64,000 nucleotides of DNA from Betaproteobacteria bacterium (GTDB lineage: Bacteria; Pseudomonadota; Gammaproteobacteria; Burkholderiales; Rhodocyclaceae), in the NCBI GenBank assembly GCA_009782565.1, contig WRIU01000001.1:378367-442366 (forward strand), in the 5' to 3' direction. The position numbers were made by a program, and so were the translations under genes. Below are positions 34,955 through 46,403 of this stretch, in pieces. The first letter of the stretch is position 1, and each line of letters opens with the position of its first letter. The notes beneath the pieces are model-generated. The model searched no databases, had not been told where the DNA came from, and worked only from the letters and a program-made list of their open reading frames with translations.

Positions 34955-35313
34955 TATTTACCTCCACATGGACGATGTGCTCTTAGAATATCGGTAATAA
35001 CGTGTGCTGCTCGCTCATCGTAGCGCGACTTGTCAACTTTTCTCAGCAAGGTATAAAAGGAACTGATAAGTTCACTGGATTTAACTAACTGAAAGCTGCA
35101 CCATTCTTTTTTTTCTGTTGCATCAATAACACCGTAAAGATAAACAAGTGCTTGACGACGCAACACAGCATCTTCACCCGTATAGGCTCCCATATAATCA
35201 CCAAATGTCAGTCTGTTATTCGCATAAAAAATTTCATCTGCCCACGCAACCTTAGAGACAATCAACAAAGCAGCAAAAAACAGAGCTATCCGATTGAGGA
35301 GAATTTTTTTCAT
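34954..35313 (-). CDS. tai4: Periplasmic immunity protein, Tai4/Rap1a family
   Basis: 119 residues from the ATG at 35313, with AGGG upstream; two earlier in-frame ATGs are possible. The signal peptide MKKILLNRIALFFAALLIVS ends at AWA-D. The mature protein has LTFGDYMGAYTG, ALVYLYGVID, a mid-protein Cys and a C-terminal AHRPCGGK, the helical pattern and cysteine pair of Rap1a/Tai immunity proteins. Known members bind Tae4 in the periplasm and protect the producer. It is first in the operon, so immunity is made before effector. Both genes are AT-rich compared with tsaC next to them. Confidence 0.8.
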   Translation of the reverse strand: MKKILLNRIALFFAALLIVSKVAWADEIFYANNRLTFGDYMGAYTGEDAVLRRQALVYLYGVIDATEKKEWCSFQLVKSSELISSFYTLLRKVDKSRYDERAAHVITDILRAHRPCGGK

Positions 35314-35446
35314 GGTATCCATCCCTGAGACATATATACATCGTGACATAACAATAATCACACGTCAAGTCGATTAGCTAAAAAATGACAATAAGACTCA
35401 TAAATATTCCCATGATTACCGTAGCCATCGACTTGATATGTACAAA

Positions 35447-36490
35447 TCAAGTATTCCCCTGTTCCTCTGACACCGCACCCGAACCAACAGTAGCACGCCT
35501 GAGACGGTCGCCAATGGCTTGCCAAGCCGAACCGGCGGGAACTTCTTCGACAAGAATGACATCCGCGCCCAAGGCATCCAACGCGCGCAAATTTGCGTAA
35601 AGCTCGCGCGCATAGGCGGCTGGTTCAGGCACGGCGGTTTGCCAGTGGCAAACGAGGCTGACATCGTGTAGCGCACAAGCACTATGAGCAAGTACCGCAA
35701 CCCGCCGCCCGACGCGAACAAGGCGCGTGATCTCCTCGGACAACGCGCCGGATTCCACCTGCCGCAGTGGCGTAAGCGGCGCGTAATGCGCGTCCAACGA
35801 CCCGGAAACACGCGGCATTTCATGCGTCTCATGACCCATCCCTGCCCTGCCGCGCACACATGGCAAAACGCCGGTTGTGCGGGCAATGTCATCGGGGCTG
35901 ATTGCGCCGGGGCGCAGAATTTCGGGCATGCCGCGCGAAAAATCGACAATCGTGGATTCAATGCCCACCGTGCAAGGCCCGCCGTCAAGAACCATTGAAA
36001 CCTTATTGCCCAACTCTTCCCGCACATGCGCCGCTGTCGTGGGGCTGACGCGCCCGAAGCGGTTGGCGGACGGCGCGGCAATCCCGGCGGCTCCGGGCGC
36101 GCGCGCGGCCGCAAAAGCATCAAGCAATTCCAGCGTGAGCGGATGCGCGGGAACGCGCAAACCCACCGTATCCTGCCCGCCGGTCACGGCCAGGGGAACC
36201 CAGGGCTGTTTCTTCAGAATCAAGGTTAGCGGGCCGGGCCAGAACGCGGCGGCCAAATCCCACGCGCCCTGCGGAATGCCTTCCGCCCATTGCGCGAGAG
36301 AGGCCGCATCGGCAAGGTGCACGATCAGCGGATGGTCGGCGGGTCGGCCCTTGGTGGTGAAAATCCTGGCGACGGCTTCCGGATTGGCAGCATCCGCCCC
36401 AAGGCCGTAAACGGTTTCGGTTGGCAGCGCCACAAGCTCGCCAGCCAGCAAATGTACAACGGCTTTTTTGATGATCGGAGAAGCCATCAA
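35447..36490 (-). CDS. tsaC: Threonylcarbamoyl-AMP synthase (Sua5/YwlC, long form)
   Basis: 347 residues. The YrdC/TsaC domain contains GELVALPTETVYGLGADA, KGRPADHPLIVH, FWPGPLTLIL, VGLRVPAHPL and APSANRFGRVSPTTA. A C-terminal Sua5 domain (GSLDAHYAPLTPLR onward) makes it the long Sua5 form and not the short E. coli TsaC. It makes threonylcarbamoyl-AMP from threonine, bicarbonate and ATP for the t6A37 modification of ANN-reading tRNAs. Its start overlaps the purK stop by 4 bp. Confidence 0.95.
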   Translation of the reverse strand: MMASPIIKKAVVHLLAGELVALPTETVYGLGADAANPEAVARIFTTKGRPADHPLIVHLADAASLAQWAEGIPQGAWDLAAAFWPGPLTLILKKQPWVPLAVTGGQDTVGLRVPAHPLTLELLDAFAAARAPGAAGIAAPSANRFGRVSPTTAAHVREELGNKVSMVLDGGPCTVGIESTIVDFSRGMPEILRPGAISPDDIARTTGVLPCVRGRAGMGHETHEMPRVSGSLDAHYAPLTPLRQVESGALSEEITRLVRVGRRVAVLAHSACALHDVSLVCHWQTAVPEPAAYARELYANLRALDALGADVILVEEVPAGSAWQAIGDRLRRATVGSGAVSEEQGNT

Positions 36491-37626
36491 CCGATACCCA
36501 TCTCCCGCCGCGCAGCCAGCGCCGTATCCAGCGCCTCATCCAGCCTGTCGCCGACAACGGTGAAATGCCCCATCTTGCGGCCGGGGCGAGCCCGACGTTT
36601 TCCGTAAAGATGCAGTTTCAGATTCGGGACGGCGTAAAGCGCATTCCAGTCCGGTTCACGGGCTTCGCCCACCGCGTCGAACCAGCAATCACCGAGCAAA
36701 TTGACCATCACCGAAACGGAATGGGCGCGCGGGTTGTGCAAAGGCAGGCCGCACAGCGCGCGCACCTGCTGCTCATACTGGCTCGCCGTACAGGCATCCA
36801 ACGTGTAATGCCCGCTGTTGTGCGGGCGCGGAGCCATTTCATTGACGAAAACCCGGCCTCCGCTCACGAAAAACTCCACCGCCAGCACCCCTATATAACC
36901 GAGCTTTGCCGCGATTCGTCCCGCAATGTCCCGCGCCTCGTCGGCCAGCGCCGCCGCCACTCTGGCCGGGGCGATGGAAACATCCAGGATTCCGCGCGTA
37001 TGCTGATTCTCCGCCACAGGAAAACACCGCGTCTGCCCCTGCGCGTCACGCGCAAGCACCACGGACACTTCGCAGTCGAGCACGAGCCTTTTTTCCAGCA
37101 CCGCTGCTTCGCCCCGAAAAGTCCGATACGCCGCCAGCGCAGCCTCACGGCTCTCCACCACCACTTGCCCCTTGCCGTCGTAACCGAAGCGGGCAACCTT
37201 CAGGATGCCGGGGAAAAGATCGGGGTTCGCTGCTTCGATGTCCGCATCACTCAGAACAACGGCGAAAAGGCCATGCGGGAACCCGTTATCGCGCAGAAAC
37301 GTCTTTTCAGCGATGCGGTTCTGGCAAACCCCCACCGCGCCCGCTGAAGGATGAGCCGGAATTTTCGCCGCCAGAGATGCCAGCGTCGCGGCGGGCACAT
37401 TCTCAAACTCTGTCGTCACTGCCGCGCAGTGCTCAGCAATCTCCGCAAGCGCGTGGGCGTCATCGTAAGCCGCGCACAAATGCCGGTCGGCGATGCGCCC
37501 GGCGGGACACTCCGCGTCCGGGTCGAGCACCCAAACGGCATAACCCATCTCATGCGCGGTGGCAACGAAAAAACGGCCCAACTGGCCGCCGCCCAACATG
37601 GCAAGTGTGGCGGGAGGGAGAATCAT
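36487..37626 (-). CDS. purK: 5-(carboxyamino)imidazole ribonucleotide synthase
   Basis: 379 residues from the ATG at 37626. LAMLGGGQLGRFF at the N-terminus, the ATP-grasp part FGYDGKGQVVV, FVNEMAPRPHNSGHYTLDAC and SQYEQQVRALCGLPL are PurK signatures. It uses ATP and bicarbonate to make N5-CAIR, which PurE then rearranges; purE is not in the window but may be upstream elsewhere. tsaC is translationally coupled behind it. The antitoxin gene ends 5 bp before its start. Confidence 0.96.
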   Translation of the reverse strand: MILPPATLAMLGGGQLGRFFVATAHEMGYAVWVLDPDAECPAGRIADRHLCAAYDDAHALAEIAEHCAAVTTEFENVPAATLASLAAKIPAHPSAGAVGVCQNRIAEKTFLRDNGFPHGLFAVVLSDADIEAANPDLFPGILKVARFGYDGKGQVVVESREAALAAYRTFRGEAAVLEKRLVLDCEVSVVLARDAQGQTRCFPVAENQHTRGILDVSIAPARVAAALADEARDIAGRIAAKLGYIGVLAVEFFVSGGRVFVNEMAPRPHNSGHYTLDACTASQYEQQVRALCGLPLHNPRAHSVSVMVNLLGDCWFDAVGEAREPDWNALYAVPNLKLHLYGKRRARPGRKMGHFTVVGDRLDEALDTALAARREMGIG

Positions 37627-37631
37627 GGCAA

Positions 37632-37943
37632 TCAATGCGTAACCGGGGTCGGGCAAATCGGCTGGATAGCCAAGCGTAACCCCATGGCGCGTAGGATCGC
37701 GGTCAGGCTCTTGACCTCCGGATTACCCTTCTCCGACAGCGTACGATAGATCTGATTGGGGTTCAGTTCGGCCGACTTGGCCACGCTTCTCACGCCACCG
37801 AAGGCTTCGGCCATCTGGCGCAAGGCAATCAGCAGTTCGCCTTGCTCACCATCCTCAAGGATATTGTTCAGCAACTCGACCGCATAGGCGGGGTCGTTAC
37901 GGAACACTTCGGCCATCACCGTGTCGTGTGCCCGGTCTCTCAT
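37632..37943 (-). CDS. Addiction-module antitoxin, HTH type (HI1420/COG3636-like)
   Basis: 103 residues. YAVELLNNILEDGEQGELLIALRQMAEAFGGV, SVAKSAELNPNQIYRTLSEKGNPEVKSLTAILRAMGLRL is the Cro/C1-type DNA-binding antitoxin pattern of RelE/HigB-like modules. AGGAG precedes the ATG. Its toxin partner should lie directly upstream; only an N-terminal piece remains (37908-38049), so this appears to be an orphan antitoxin. It may still repress through the palindrome at 38048-38063. Confidence 0.85.
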   Translation of the reverse strand: MRDRAHDTVMAEVFRNDPAYAVELLNNILEDGEQGELLIALRQMAEAFGGVRSVAKSAELNPNQIYRTLSEKGNPEVKSLTAILRAMGLRLAIQPICPTPVTH

Positions 37944-38049
37944 CGTCCAATCTCCTATTCATTGCTCGCACTTGCTCGCGCCCCTTAGCGAAGATGCCGC
38001 GACCGCTCTGGTCGAGATAGTGCCGTATCTGCTGCATGTCCGACAGCAT
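37908..38049 (-). pseudogene. Remnant of a RelE/HigB-type toxin gene
   Basis: Reading the minus strand from the ATG at 38049 or 38037 gives MLSDMQQIRHYLDQSGRGIF, which resembles the N-terminus of COG3657 addiction-module toxins (xEIRxYxxxxGRxPF). After about 25 residues the frame runs through the antitoxin start in another frame and stops at about 45 residues, against about 100 for an intact toxin. The middle and C-terminus with the catalytic residues are gone, probably by an internal deletion. Confidence 0.6.
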
Positions 38050-38063
38050 CGTTTATAAACGAT
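38048..38063. promoter_or_regulatory. Palindromic operator candidate of the toxin-antitoxin locus
   Basis: ATCGTTTATAAACGAT is a perfect 16-bp palindrome overlapping the start of the toxin remnant. Upstream on the minus strand, TTGACA (38073-38068) matches a -35 exactly; the -10 17 bases on is poor (GATGCT). Toxin-antitoxin operons are typically repressed at such palindromes. It lies about 65 bp before the RDD gene on the other strand. Confidence 0.6.
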
Positions 38064-38125
38064 ATTTTGTCAAAATCTTGCAAAGTGAGACACTACAAAC
38101 ACTCGATATTCTATTGTGGTTCAGA

Positions 38126-38602
38126 ATGCTTCCCGAAAAAAACCCTTCTTCCGGCGCTTCGGCAAAGCTCGTTGCAGTTGAACTTGCCAGTCTGCGTCAC
38201 CGTCTGGCGAGTATGGTGTACGAATTGCTGCTGCTCTTCGGTGTGCTTGCCGTCGGCTTTTTACTTCCGTGGGCAATCCTGAGCGCACTAATGGATTTGA
38301 AGGATTCTCCCGCTTGGGCGGGGGTGCTTGAGTTGCTGTACCTTTTTGCCTTGCTGGGTGCTTATTTTGTTTATCACTGGCGTCATGGGCAGACGTTGGC
38401 GATGCGTACCTGGCACCTTCAGGTCGTGACTACAGGGGGAAGCCTTCTTTCGTGGAAGCGCGCCAGCCTGCGTTACGCGCTGGCCTGGCCTTCGGCGCTG
38501 TGCTTCGGGGTCGGCATTTTCTGGGCTTTTTTCGACCTCGACAATCTTTTCCTGCACGACAGGCTGGCAGGTACAAGGGTGGTGAGTTTGCCGAAGGGAT
38601 AG
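38126..38602 (+). CDS. RDD-family membrane protein
   Basis: 158 residues from the ATG at 38126. The RDD pattern is RHRLASMVYELLLLFG at helix 1, GQTLAMRTWHLQVV with the conserved polar loop, and FLHDRLAGTRVV at the end, with about four membrane spans. The family is widespread in inner membranes; some members have been linked to sodium or proton exchange, but nothing here fixes a role. No strong ribosome site precedes the ATG. A longer frame from 38036 crosses the toxin-antitoxin operator and is unlikely. Confidence 0.88.
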   Translation: MLPEKNPSSGASAKLVAVELASLRHRLASMVYELLLLFGVLAVGFLLPWAILSALMDLKDSPAWAGVLELLYLFALLGAYFVYHWRHGQTLAMRTWHLQVVTTGGSLLSWKRASLRYALAWPSALCFGVGIFWAFFDLDNLFLHDRLAGTRVVSLPKG

Positions 38603-38752
38603 GGGCAGCCTGAATCTGGTGACAACTTACTTTCGTAAGTACTGGACGGTTGCCAGGGGCAAAAACAGGGCAAACGGCGAGTCTGGCAAAGCGATGAAGC
38701 CATGATATCGGTAAAAGGCCGCCGCTGCCTTGTCCTTCGCGTTTGTAGTTGT

Positions 38753-38829
38753 TGGGGCGACATACCGGAATCGAACCGGTGACCACCAGAGCCACAATCT
38801 GGTGCTCTACCAACTGAGCTAATGCCGCC
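38753..38829 (-). tRNA. tRNA-His (anticodon GTG)
   Basis: The minus-strand anticodon arm is CCAGA / TTGTGGC / TCTGG. The acceptor GCGGCAT pairs with ATGTCGC, and an extra G at the 5' end faces C73, the G-1 identity mark of tRNA-His. CCA is encoded. It is last in the Pro-Arg-His tRNA operon. Confidence 0.96.
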
Positions 38830-38868
38830 GCCGCAAGGACTTTGCCAACGCGAAGCCCGCAAACCATA

Positions 38869-38945
38869 TGGCCTGCCCGGCAGGGATCGAACCTGCAACC
38901 CCCGGCTTAGAAGGCCGGTGCTCTATCCAATTGAGCTACGGACAG
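38869..38945 (-). tRNA. tRNA-Arg (anticodon TCT)
   Basis: The anticodon arm is CCGGC / CTTCTAA / GCCGG, giving TCT for AGA/AGG codons. The acceptor CTGTCCG pairs with CGGGCAG with one G-T wobble; GTTCGATCC is the T loop and CCA is encoded. It is the middle gene of the tRNA operon. Confidence 0.96.
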
Positions 38946-38973
38946 TCGATCTCCGAGGACAGACGGGGTGAGC

Positions 38974-39050
38974 TGGTCGGGGTGGAGGGATTCGAACCCC
39001 CGACATCTTGCTCCCAAAGCAAGCGCGCTACCGGACTGCGCTACACCCCG
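38974..39050 (-). tRNA. tRNA-Pro (anticodon TGG)
   Basis: The anticodon arm is CTTGC / TTTGGGA / GCAAG, giving TGG. The acceptor CGGGGTG pairs with CACCCCG, GTTCGAATC is the T loop and CCA is encoded. It is the first gene of the Pro-Arg-His operon, starting about 10 bases after the -10 box at 39066-39061. Confidence 0.96.
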
Positions 39051-39060
39051 AGAAACGTGT

Positions 39061-39089
39061 ATTTTGCCGTGACTTCCACTCACCGTCAA
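39061..39089 (-). promoter_or_regulatory. Promoter of the Pro-Arg-His tRNA operon
   Basis: Minus strand: TTGACG (39089-39084), a 17-base spacer and CAAAAT (39066-39061). The distance to the first tRNA base is 10 bases, as expected for a tRNA promoter. Confidence 0.72.
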
Positions 39090-39443
39090 ATATATCTCGG
39101 AAAGGGCGCTCGGCCAAAAGGACCGAACCGGACGATCTCTGCGACTGTTGTAAATGGGAACCTTAGATACGAACTGATACCTCCACCACTGCATTACCCA
39201 ATGGCATATCCACTCCCTCCGACTTCTCTCCCATATTTCCTGTATCAAGGAAATAGTATCTCTATATACCCACAACAGAAATACTTACGGCATTCTCTAT
39301 GCCATTTTTTGTTCTTATTAAATATATCGTCGGCATTCGATATGATGCTGATTTTGTAACGCTTTGTAAGGAATGCGGATGGACGTCAGATTCGCGGCTA
39401 TAGTTACATCAGCCCACATTCATGAACCATCAGAGGACGCAAA
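39090..39443. other. AT-rich intergenic region before the Ser-rich lipoprotein
   Basis: About 350 bp without a recognisable gene. A small hairpin GGCAT/ATGCC followed by six T near 39290-39315 (plus strand) could be a weak terminator with no known gene before it. The last part should hold the promoter of the lipoprotein gene, but I could not assign one. Confidence 0.5.
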
Positions 39444-40067
39444 ATGAAAACACAATTTCGCATTTCCACCTGGCTCCCGATTCTACCGCTTTGTTTATTA
39501 CTGTCTGCCTGCACTTCATGCCGCGACTACTGTGAGTATGGGGATGGCATGGATGAGTACGGTACGACCTACCACTATTATGAAGACGACGATTGGAGGT
39601 ATTCAGGGCACAGGGGCACGCCCCATCGCTCATCTCAGCACCGGGACAGTCGACGCACCCAAAACAACAACTCACGAAACGGTCGCTATTTGGCTCCAGC
39701 AGCGCCCGCTCCCTCCCATGATGGGTACGCACCATCGCCAGCCCCTCGGCGCAATGAGCCACCCCAGGCAAGCAGGCCGAGCCGTGAATCTCCCGCGCCT
39801 TCTTATTCCCCCGAAAGAAGCTCTTCATCGCCTTCTTCTCAGCGCAGCGAACCATCCCAAGCAAGCAGGCCGAGCCGTGAATCTCCGGCACCTTCTTATT
39901 CCTCCGAAAGAAGCTCTTCATCGTCCTCCTCTCAGCGTAGCGAGTCATCCCAGGCAAGCACGCCGAGCCGAGGATCTTCATCGTCTTCTTCTTCCTCCGA
40001 AAGAAGCTCTTCATCGTCCTCTTCTCAGCGGGAGGAGAGTTCGGGAGGCAGCCATCGGAAACGTTGA
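39444..40067 (+). CDS. Ser/Pro-rich repeat lipoprotein
   Basis: 207 residues. The signal LPILPLCLLLSAC ends in a lipobox (lipid Cys at C23). A Tyr/Asp-rich stretch follows, then three tandem 31-residue units (93 bp each, starting near 39765, 39858 and 39951) with the core QASRPSRESPAPSYS and SERSSSSSSSQR, then a basic tail. The repeats look like an extended, unstructured surface stalk, perhaps a glycosylation target. I know no family. The long open frames on the other strand and in frame two arise from the repeat itself. Confidence 0.75.
   Translation: MKTQFRISTWLPILPLCLLLSACTSCRDYCEYGDGMDEYGTTYHYYEDDDWRYSGHRGTPHRSSQHRDSRRTQNNNSRNGRYLAPAAPAPSHDGYAPSPAPRRNEPPQASRPSRESPAPSYSPERSSSSPSSQRSEPSQASRPSRESPAPSYSSERSSSSSSSQRSESSQASTPSRGSSSSSSSSERSSSSSSSQREESSGGSHRKR
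39765..40043. repeat. Three 93-bp tandem repeats inside the lipoprotein gene
   Basis: Units begin at 39765, 39858 and 39951 with CARGCAAGCASGCCGAGCC. The first two are closely similar over their full length; the third has lost part of the Pro-rich segment and gained extra TCT/TCC serine codons. The period is a multiple of three, so copy-number changes keep the frame. Confidence 0.85.
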
Positions 40068-40222
40068 TTTATCAAATAATGAAGCGGGCAAGGGGCTGAA
40101 GCCCTTGCCCTTGTGCTACTGCACTCGATAAGCGGGAGAGGATGCCTTTGAGGGGCTGGGTGGTCGTAGCGTGCAGGTGGCGAGAAGCGCCGGAGTGATG
40201 CGGCGCTCGACGTATGTTTATG

Positions 40223-42262
40223 TCAAATACTGAAATGCGAAACATGCTCCCGTAGCACCTGAGCCAGTTGTTCCAGTTCCGATGCACACTGCGCCGATTC
40301 CTTTGCAATATGAGTGTTCTGATCGGCCATTGTGGTGATCTTCTCGATGTTGCGGGAAATTTCAGTAATGACTAACGATTGTTCCGTGAGCGTGTGTGAA
40401 ATGTTTGTGACTGCCGCCGTGACCTGACTGGCGCTCTGGCGGATAGTGACAATACTTCCGCCTGCCTGGCTAGCGTAGGAAACGCCTTCCTCGACTTGGC
40501 GCACACCTTCTTCCATACTGGCGACGGCATTGGTCGTCCCATCGAGGACGCGTCGGATCGAAGCGCTGATTTCCTGCGTCGAGCTTGATGTGCGTTCGGC
40601 AAGCTTTCTCACTTCGTCGGCAACAACAGCAAAACCGCGCCCCTGTTCACCGGCGCGCGCAGCCTCGATCGCCGCGTTCAGCGCCAGCAGGTTTGTTTGA
40701 TCGGCAATCTCGCTGATCACGTTGACGATGCTGGAAATGGCCTGCGATTCCTGCCCCAGCGCACTGACAGCACTAGAAGCGGTTCGCACGGTATCAGCAA
40801 TGCGCGTCATGCTGTCCGAGGCCTGCTGAATGACCACAGTGCCTTCGCTGGAAATATTGTCGGAATCGAGTGATATCTGGTTCGCTTCTTTGGCGCTGTC
40901 GGAAACATTTATGATGCTGGCGTTCATTTCTTCGACGCTGGAAGCCATCGTCGCAGCGGAATCGCTTTGCTGCGCCGATTGGGCGACAACATCGTTGGCG
41001 GTACTCACCAGGCGTTCGGCGCTACCGGCCAGTTGCTGCGCGGCGTTCTGGATATCGCTCAACGCAGAACGCATCTTGTCGGCCATGATGTTGGTAGCCG
41101 CCATCAAGCGCCCCACTTCATCATTACCATGCTCTGGGATCGAGATATTCAGACGGCCCTCGGCGATTCTCTCCATCGCGGTAACGGCTTCCTTCAGCGG
41201 CCGCGCAACCCAACGCTGCGAGGAAATGAAAACGACGGCGAAGAGCAATGCACACAGTACGATAGCGCCGACGATAAAGTTATTACGCGCGTTGACGGCA
41301 TTTTCGGCCATATCCTCCCTATAAAGGCTGGAGGCAATGACCCAGTCCCATTGAGGAATGGCATTGAAAACCACGATTTTTTCACGCACATTGCTGCCGT
41401 CTGCATCGCCAAACTTGTACGGCAAAACACCGTTTTTCTGTTCGACGATGGCACGGATATAGGCAAAGCCGTCAGCATCCTTTTCGTCGTACATATTTTT
41501 TCCTTCGTGCGTCGGGTGCACGACCATCGTCCCAGAATCCTTTCCGGCTTCGAGCACGAACATATAACCATTTTTGCCGAGTTTGACTTCCCGGATATTC
41601 CGCCGTAGCGAAGCCATCTCCTCGGTAAAGTCGAAACCGGCGAAAAGCGCGCCGACGACATTGCCGGAGGCGTCCTGCACCGGCAGGTAATGGGTCATGT
41701 AATCGCGCTTGAAAAGAACCGCCTTGCCCGTGAAAGGCCTGTTCGCCATCAACGCAGCATACGCCGGATGCTCGTGATCGAGCTTCGTCCCGATGGCGCG
41801 CTCACCGTTTTCTTTTTTCAACGACGTGGTGACGCGGATGAATTCGTCACCGTCACGCACGAAGATGGTAGCGATGGCATCGCCCGACTCGGCAAAATGA
41901 TCGACAACGTCAAAATTGAGGTTCAGCGCCACGTTGCCCGCTCTGAGTACCGGGGTTTGTTCTCCGGCAACGGCAATATGTTGCGTCGCATCGAGCGTGT
42001 AGACGGATGACAGTGACTTTTTCAGGACTGAAGCCATTCTTGTGACATGATTTTCCAGTGTTTCGTCATAGACCTGGATCATGTTCAGCGTCTGTTGGTT
42101 GATCTGTTGCACCGTATTGGTATGGTCTTCGATGGTAGTTCGCTCCAGCCATCCGGTCAGCCAGGTAATGGCAACGGTAAACGACACGACCAGCGCGACG
42201 AGTTGAACGACGTTGAGCTTGGCCGCAATCGACCAGTTGCTGAAAAAAGTCTTCGATACCAC
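40223..42262 (-). CDS. Methyl-accepting chemotaxis protein with periplasmic Cache domain
   Basis: 679 residues from a GTG at 42262, chosen because AGGAGA lies 8 bases upstream; the TTG at 42277 would put that site inside the gene. TM1 (about 16-38), a large periplasmic Cache-type sensor (about 40-295; [19 protein letters not shown]), TM2, HAMP, then a cytoplasmic signalling domain whose tip [20 protein letters not shown] and [18 protein letters not shown] is fully conserved. It signals to CheA/CheW to steer the flagella encoded further right. The ligand is unknown. No C-terminal CheR-binding pentapeptide is seen. Confidence 0.94.
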   Translation of the reverse strand: MVSKTFFSNWSIAAKLNVVQLVALVVSFTVAITWLTGWLERTTIEDHTNTVQQINQQTLNMIQVYDETLENHVTRMASVLKKSLSSVYTLDATQHIAVAGEQTPVLRAGNVALNLNFDVVDHFAESGDAIATIFVRDGDEFIRVTTSLKKENGERAIGTKLDHEHPAYAALMANRPFTGKAVLFKRDYMTHYLPVQDASGNVVGALFAGFDFTEEMASLRRNIREVKLGKNGYMFVLEAGKDSGTMVVHPTHEGKNMYDEKDADGFAYIRAIVEQKNGVLPYKFGDADGSNVREKIVVFNAIPQWDWVIASSLYREDMAENAVNARNNFIVGAIVLCALLFAVVFISSQRWVARPLKEAVTAMERIAEGRLNISIPEHGNDEVGRLMAATNIMADKMRSALSDIQNAAQQLAGSAERLVSTANDVVAQSAQQSDSAATMASSVEEMNASIINVSDSAKEANQISLDSDNISSEGTVVIQQASDSMTRIADTVRTASSAVSALGQESQAISSIVNVISEIADQTNLLALNAAIEAARAGEQGRGFAVVADEVRKLAERTSSSTQEISASIRRVLDGTTNAVASMEEGVRQVEEGVSYASQAGGSIVTIRQSASQVTAAVTNISHTLTEQSLVITEISRNIEKITTMADQNTHIAKESAQCASELEQLAQVLREHVSHFSI

Positions 42263-42502
42263 GACCTGTCTCCTCAATTCCGAATCGCCTTACCATCAAT
42301 GATGGGAGTTGCGCCCAATTCACGCTCAACCTGATGCGGGAGCTTTTTCTCACCGTGCAAATTCAGCAAAAACCTCTTGTCGATAGAAGGTTTCTATCAT
42401 AAGAATGCCATATTCAATGAGAAATACGTCATGACGGCATGCGACCGATGGAACCGGGCGGAACGAAACTCAAAGCCGCAGCAGGGCGGCTCCGTACCCG
42501 GT

Positions 42503-43255
42503 TCAGTTCTCGGCGGAAACGAACTTGACGATGGCGAGCGCGATGTTGTCGCCGTTGCCTTTGGAGCGCTTACGAGCCAAGTCGAGCAAGCGTTGCGCCG
42601 CTTCGCCAGCAGGTAGGCTGACCAGCGTATCGGCCAGTTCCTCGTCGGAGAAGAAGCTCCACAAACCGTCCGAACAAAGCAGGAAGTGATCCCCGGCTAC
42701 CACGCTGTCACAACCGCCCGCCTCGATCAGCGGCGTACGGTCTCCGCCCAGGCAGGAAACCAGCACATTACGCTGCGGATGGTGGAGCGCCTCTTCTGCG
42801 GTCAGTTTTCCCCGGCGCTGCAATTCCCCGACCAGCGAATGATCCTTCGTACGCAGTATTACCCTGCGATTGCGAAAATGATAGAGACGCGAATCGCCAC
42901 AATGTACCCAACATACCCGCCCCCGGTAGAGCATGAATGCCACGATTGTGCTGTGCGGATCCTGCTCGCTGGTAAATCGGCTCAGCCGAATGGACGAATG
43001 CGCGTTCTGAACCAGCGTGTTCAGTAACTGCCCTGGCTGCTCGGTCGCCGGAGAAAAGGCTTCAAGGTTCTGTTGAGCCGCAAGGACGATCTGTTCGGCG
43101 GCCATCGCGCCGCCGCTATGCCCGCCCATACCATCGGCCAGCGCAATGAGCAACGCGCCGGGATGCGTCGGATGAGTCAATATGGCGACACGATCCTGCT
43201 GTTCCTTGCGGTCGCCGATATGGCGGGCAACACTGGTCTCGACGGAAACGCGCAT
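42503..43255 (-). CDS. PP2C-family protein serine/threonine phosphatase
   Basis: 250 residues from the ATG at 43255. GDRKEQQDRV, LIALADGMGGHSGG, VHCGDSRLYHFRN, LLCSDGLWSFFSDEEL and GNGDNIALAIVKF are the metal-binding motifs of bacterial PP2C (Stp/PppA) phosphatases. It is soluble and cytoplasmic. No Hanks-type kinase lies next to it, so its substrate is unclear. Such phosphatases can regulate type VI secretion, which would fit the Tae4/Tai4 pair only loosely. Confidence 0.92.
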   Translation of the reverse strand: MRVSVETSVARHIGDRKEQQDRVAILTHPTHPGALLIALADGMGGHSGGAMAAEQIVLAAQQNLEAFSPATEQPGQLLNTLVQNAHSSIRLSRFTSEQDPHSTIVAFMLYRGRVCWVHCGDSRLYHFRNRRVILRTKDHSLVGELQRRGKLTAEEALHHPQRNVLVSCLGGDRTPLIEAGGCDSVVAGDHFLLCSDGLWSFFSDEELADTLVSLPAGEAAQRLLDLARKRSKGNGDNIALAIVKFVSAEN

Positions 43256-43358
43256 GAGAAAGAAGGCGATGCAATAATAAGGGTGTCGATGATAACAACC
43301 GAAAACGGCCTGGTATAGCGTGAAATTCTGCAATGTGTTTGAGTTTTGTTTTTGTCAG

Positions 43359-43387
43359 TTGACCTCTCTGTGATTTCCTCATAGAAT
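43359..43387 (+). promoter_or_regulatory. Sigma-70 promoter of rplU-rpmA
   Basis: TTGACC (43359-43364), a 17-base spacer and TAGAAT (43382-43387) lie 30 bp before the rplU start codon, giving a short leader of about 22 bases with GGAG in it. Confidence 0.8.
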
Positions 43388-43416
43388 GAGCGGTTCATCA
43401 AATTCGGAGTAACACC

Positions 43417-43728
43417 ATGTACGCGGTGATAAAAACTGGTGGCAAGCAGTATCGCGTTGCGACCAGCGAAAAGATCAAGGTAGAACAGATACCGGCCGAC
43501 GTGGGTTCCCAAATCACTCTCGACCAGGTTCTGATGGTCGGTGAAGGCGAGTCGGTCAAGATCGGTACGCCTGTGATTGCCGGAGCCACCGTTACGGCAA
43601 CAGTGCTCTCGCACGGCCGTCACGACAAGGTCAAGATTTTCAAGATGCGTCGGCGCAAGCACTATCAGAAGCACCAGGGGCATCGCCAGAACTACACCGA
43701 AATTCGCATCGAAGCGATTTCGGCCTGA
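43417..43728 (+). CDS. rplU: 50S ribosomal protein L21
   Basis: 103 residues. [14 protein letters not shown], the DQVLMVGEG segment and [26 protein letters not shown] at the C-terminus are canonical for L21, which binds 23S rRNA near L20. It is first in rplU-rpmA-obgE-proB and has a good promoter at 43359-43387. Confidence 0.98.
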   Translation: MYAVIKTGGKQYRVATSEKIKVEQIPADVGSQITLDQVLMVGEGESVKIGTPVIAGATVTATVLSHGRHDKVKIFKMRRRKHYQKHQGHRQNYTEIRIEAISA

Positions 43729-43746
43729 GACCGGAGGCTATTCGAC

Positions 43747-46381
<2,635 letters not shown>

Positions 46382-46403
46382 GGATACGCTGATTTTCCAG
46401 CGC

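Noticed and set aside
39289..39315. Small terminator-like hairpin in the tRNA-lipoprotein gap
   Set aside because: Only a five-bp stem and no upstream plus-strand gene.
39430..40131. Overlapping frames on both strands of the Ser-rich lipoprotein
   Set aside because: They arise from the 93-bp repeats; only the plus frame from 39444 has a signal peptide, lipobox and ribosome site.
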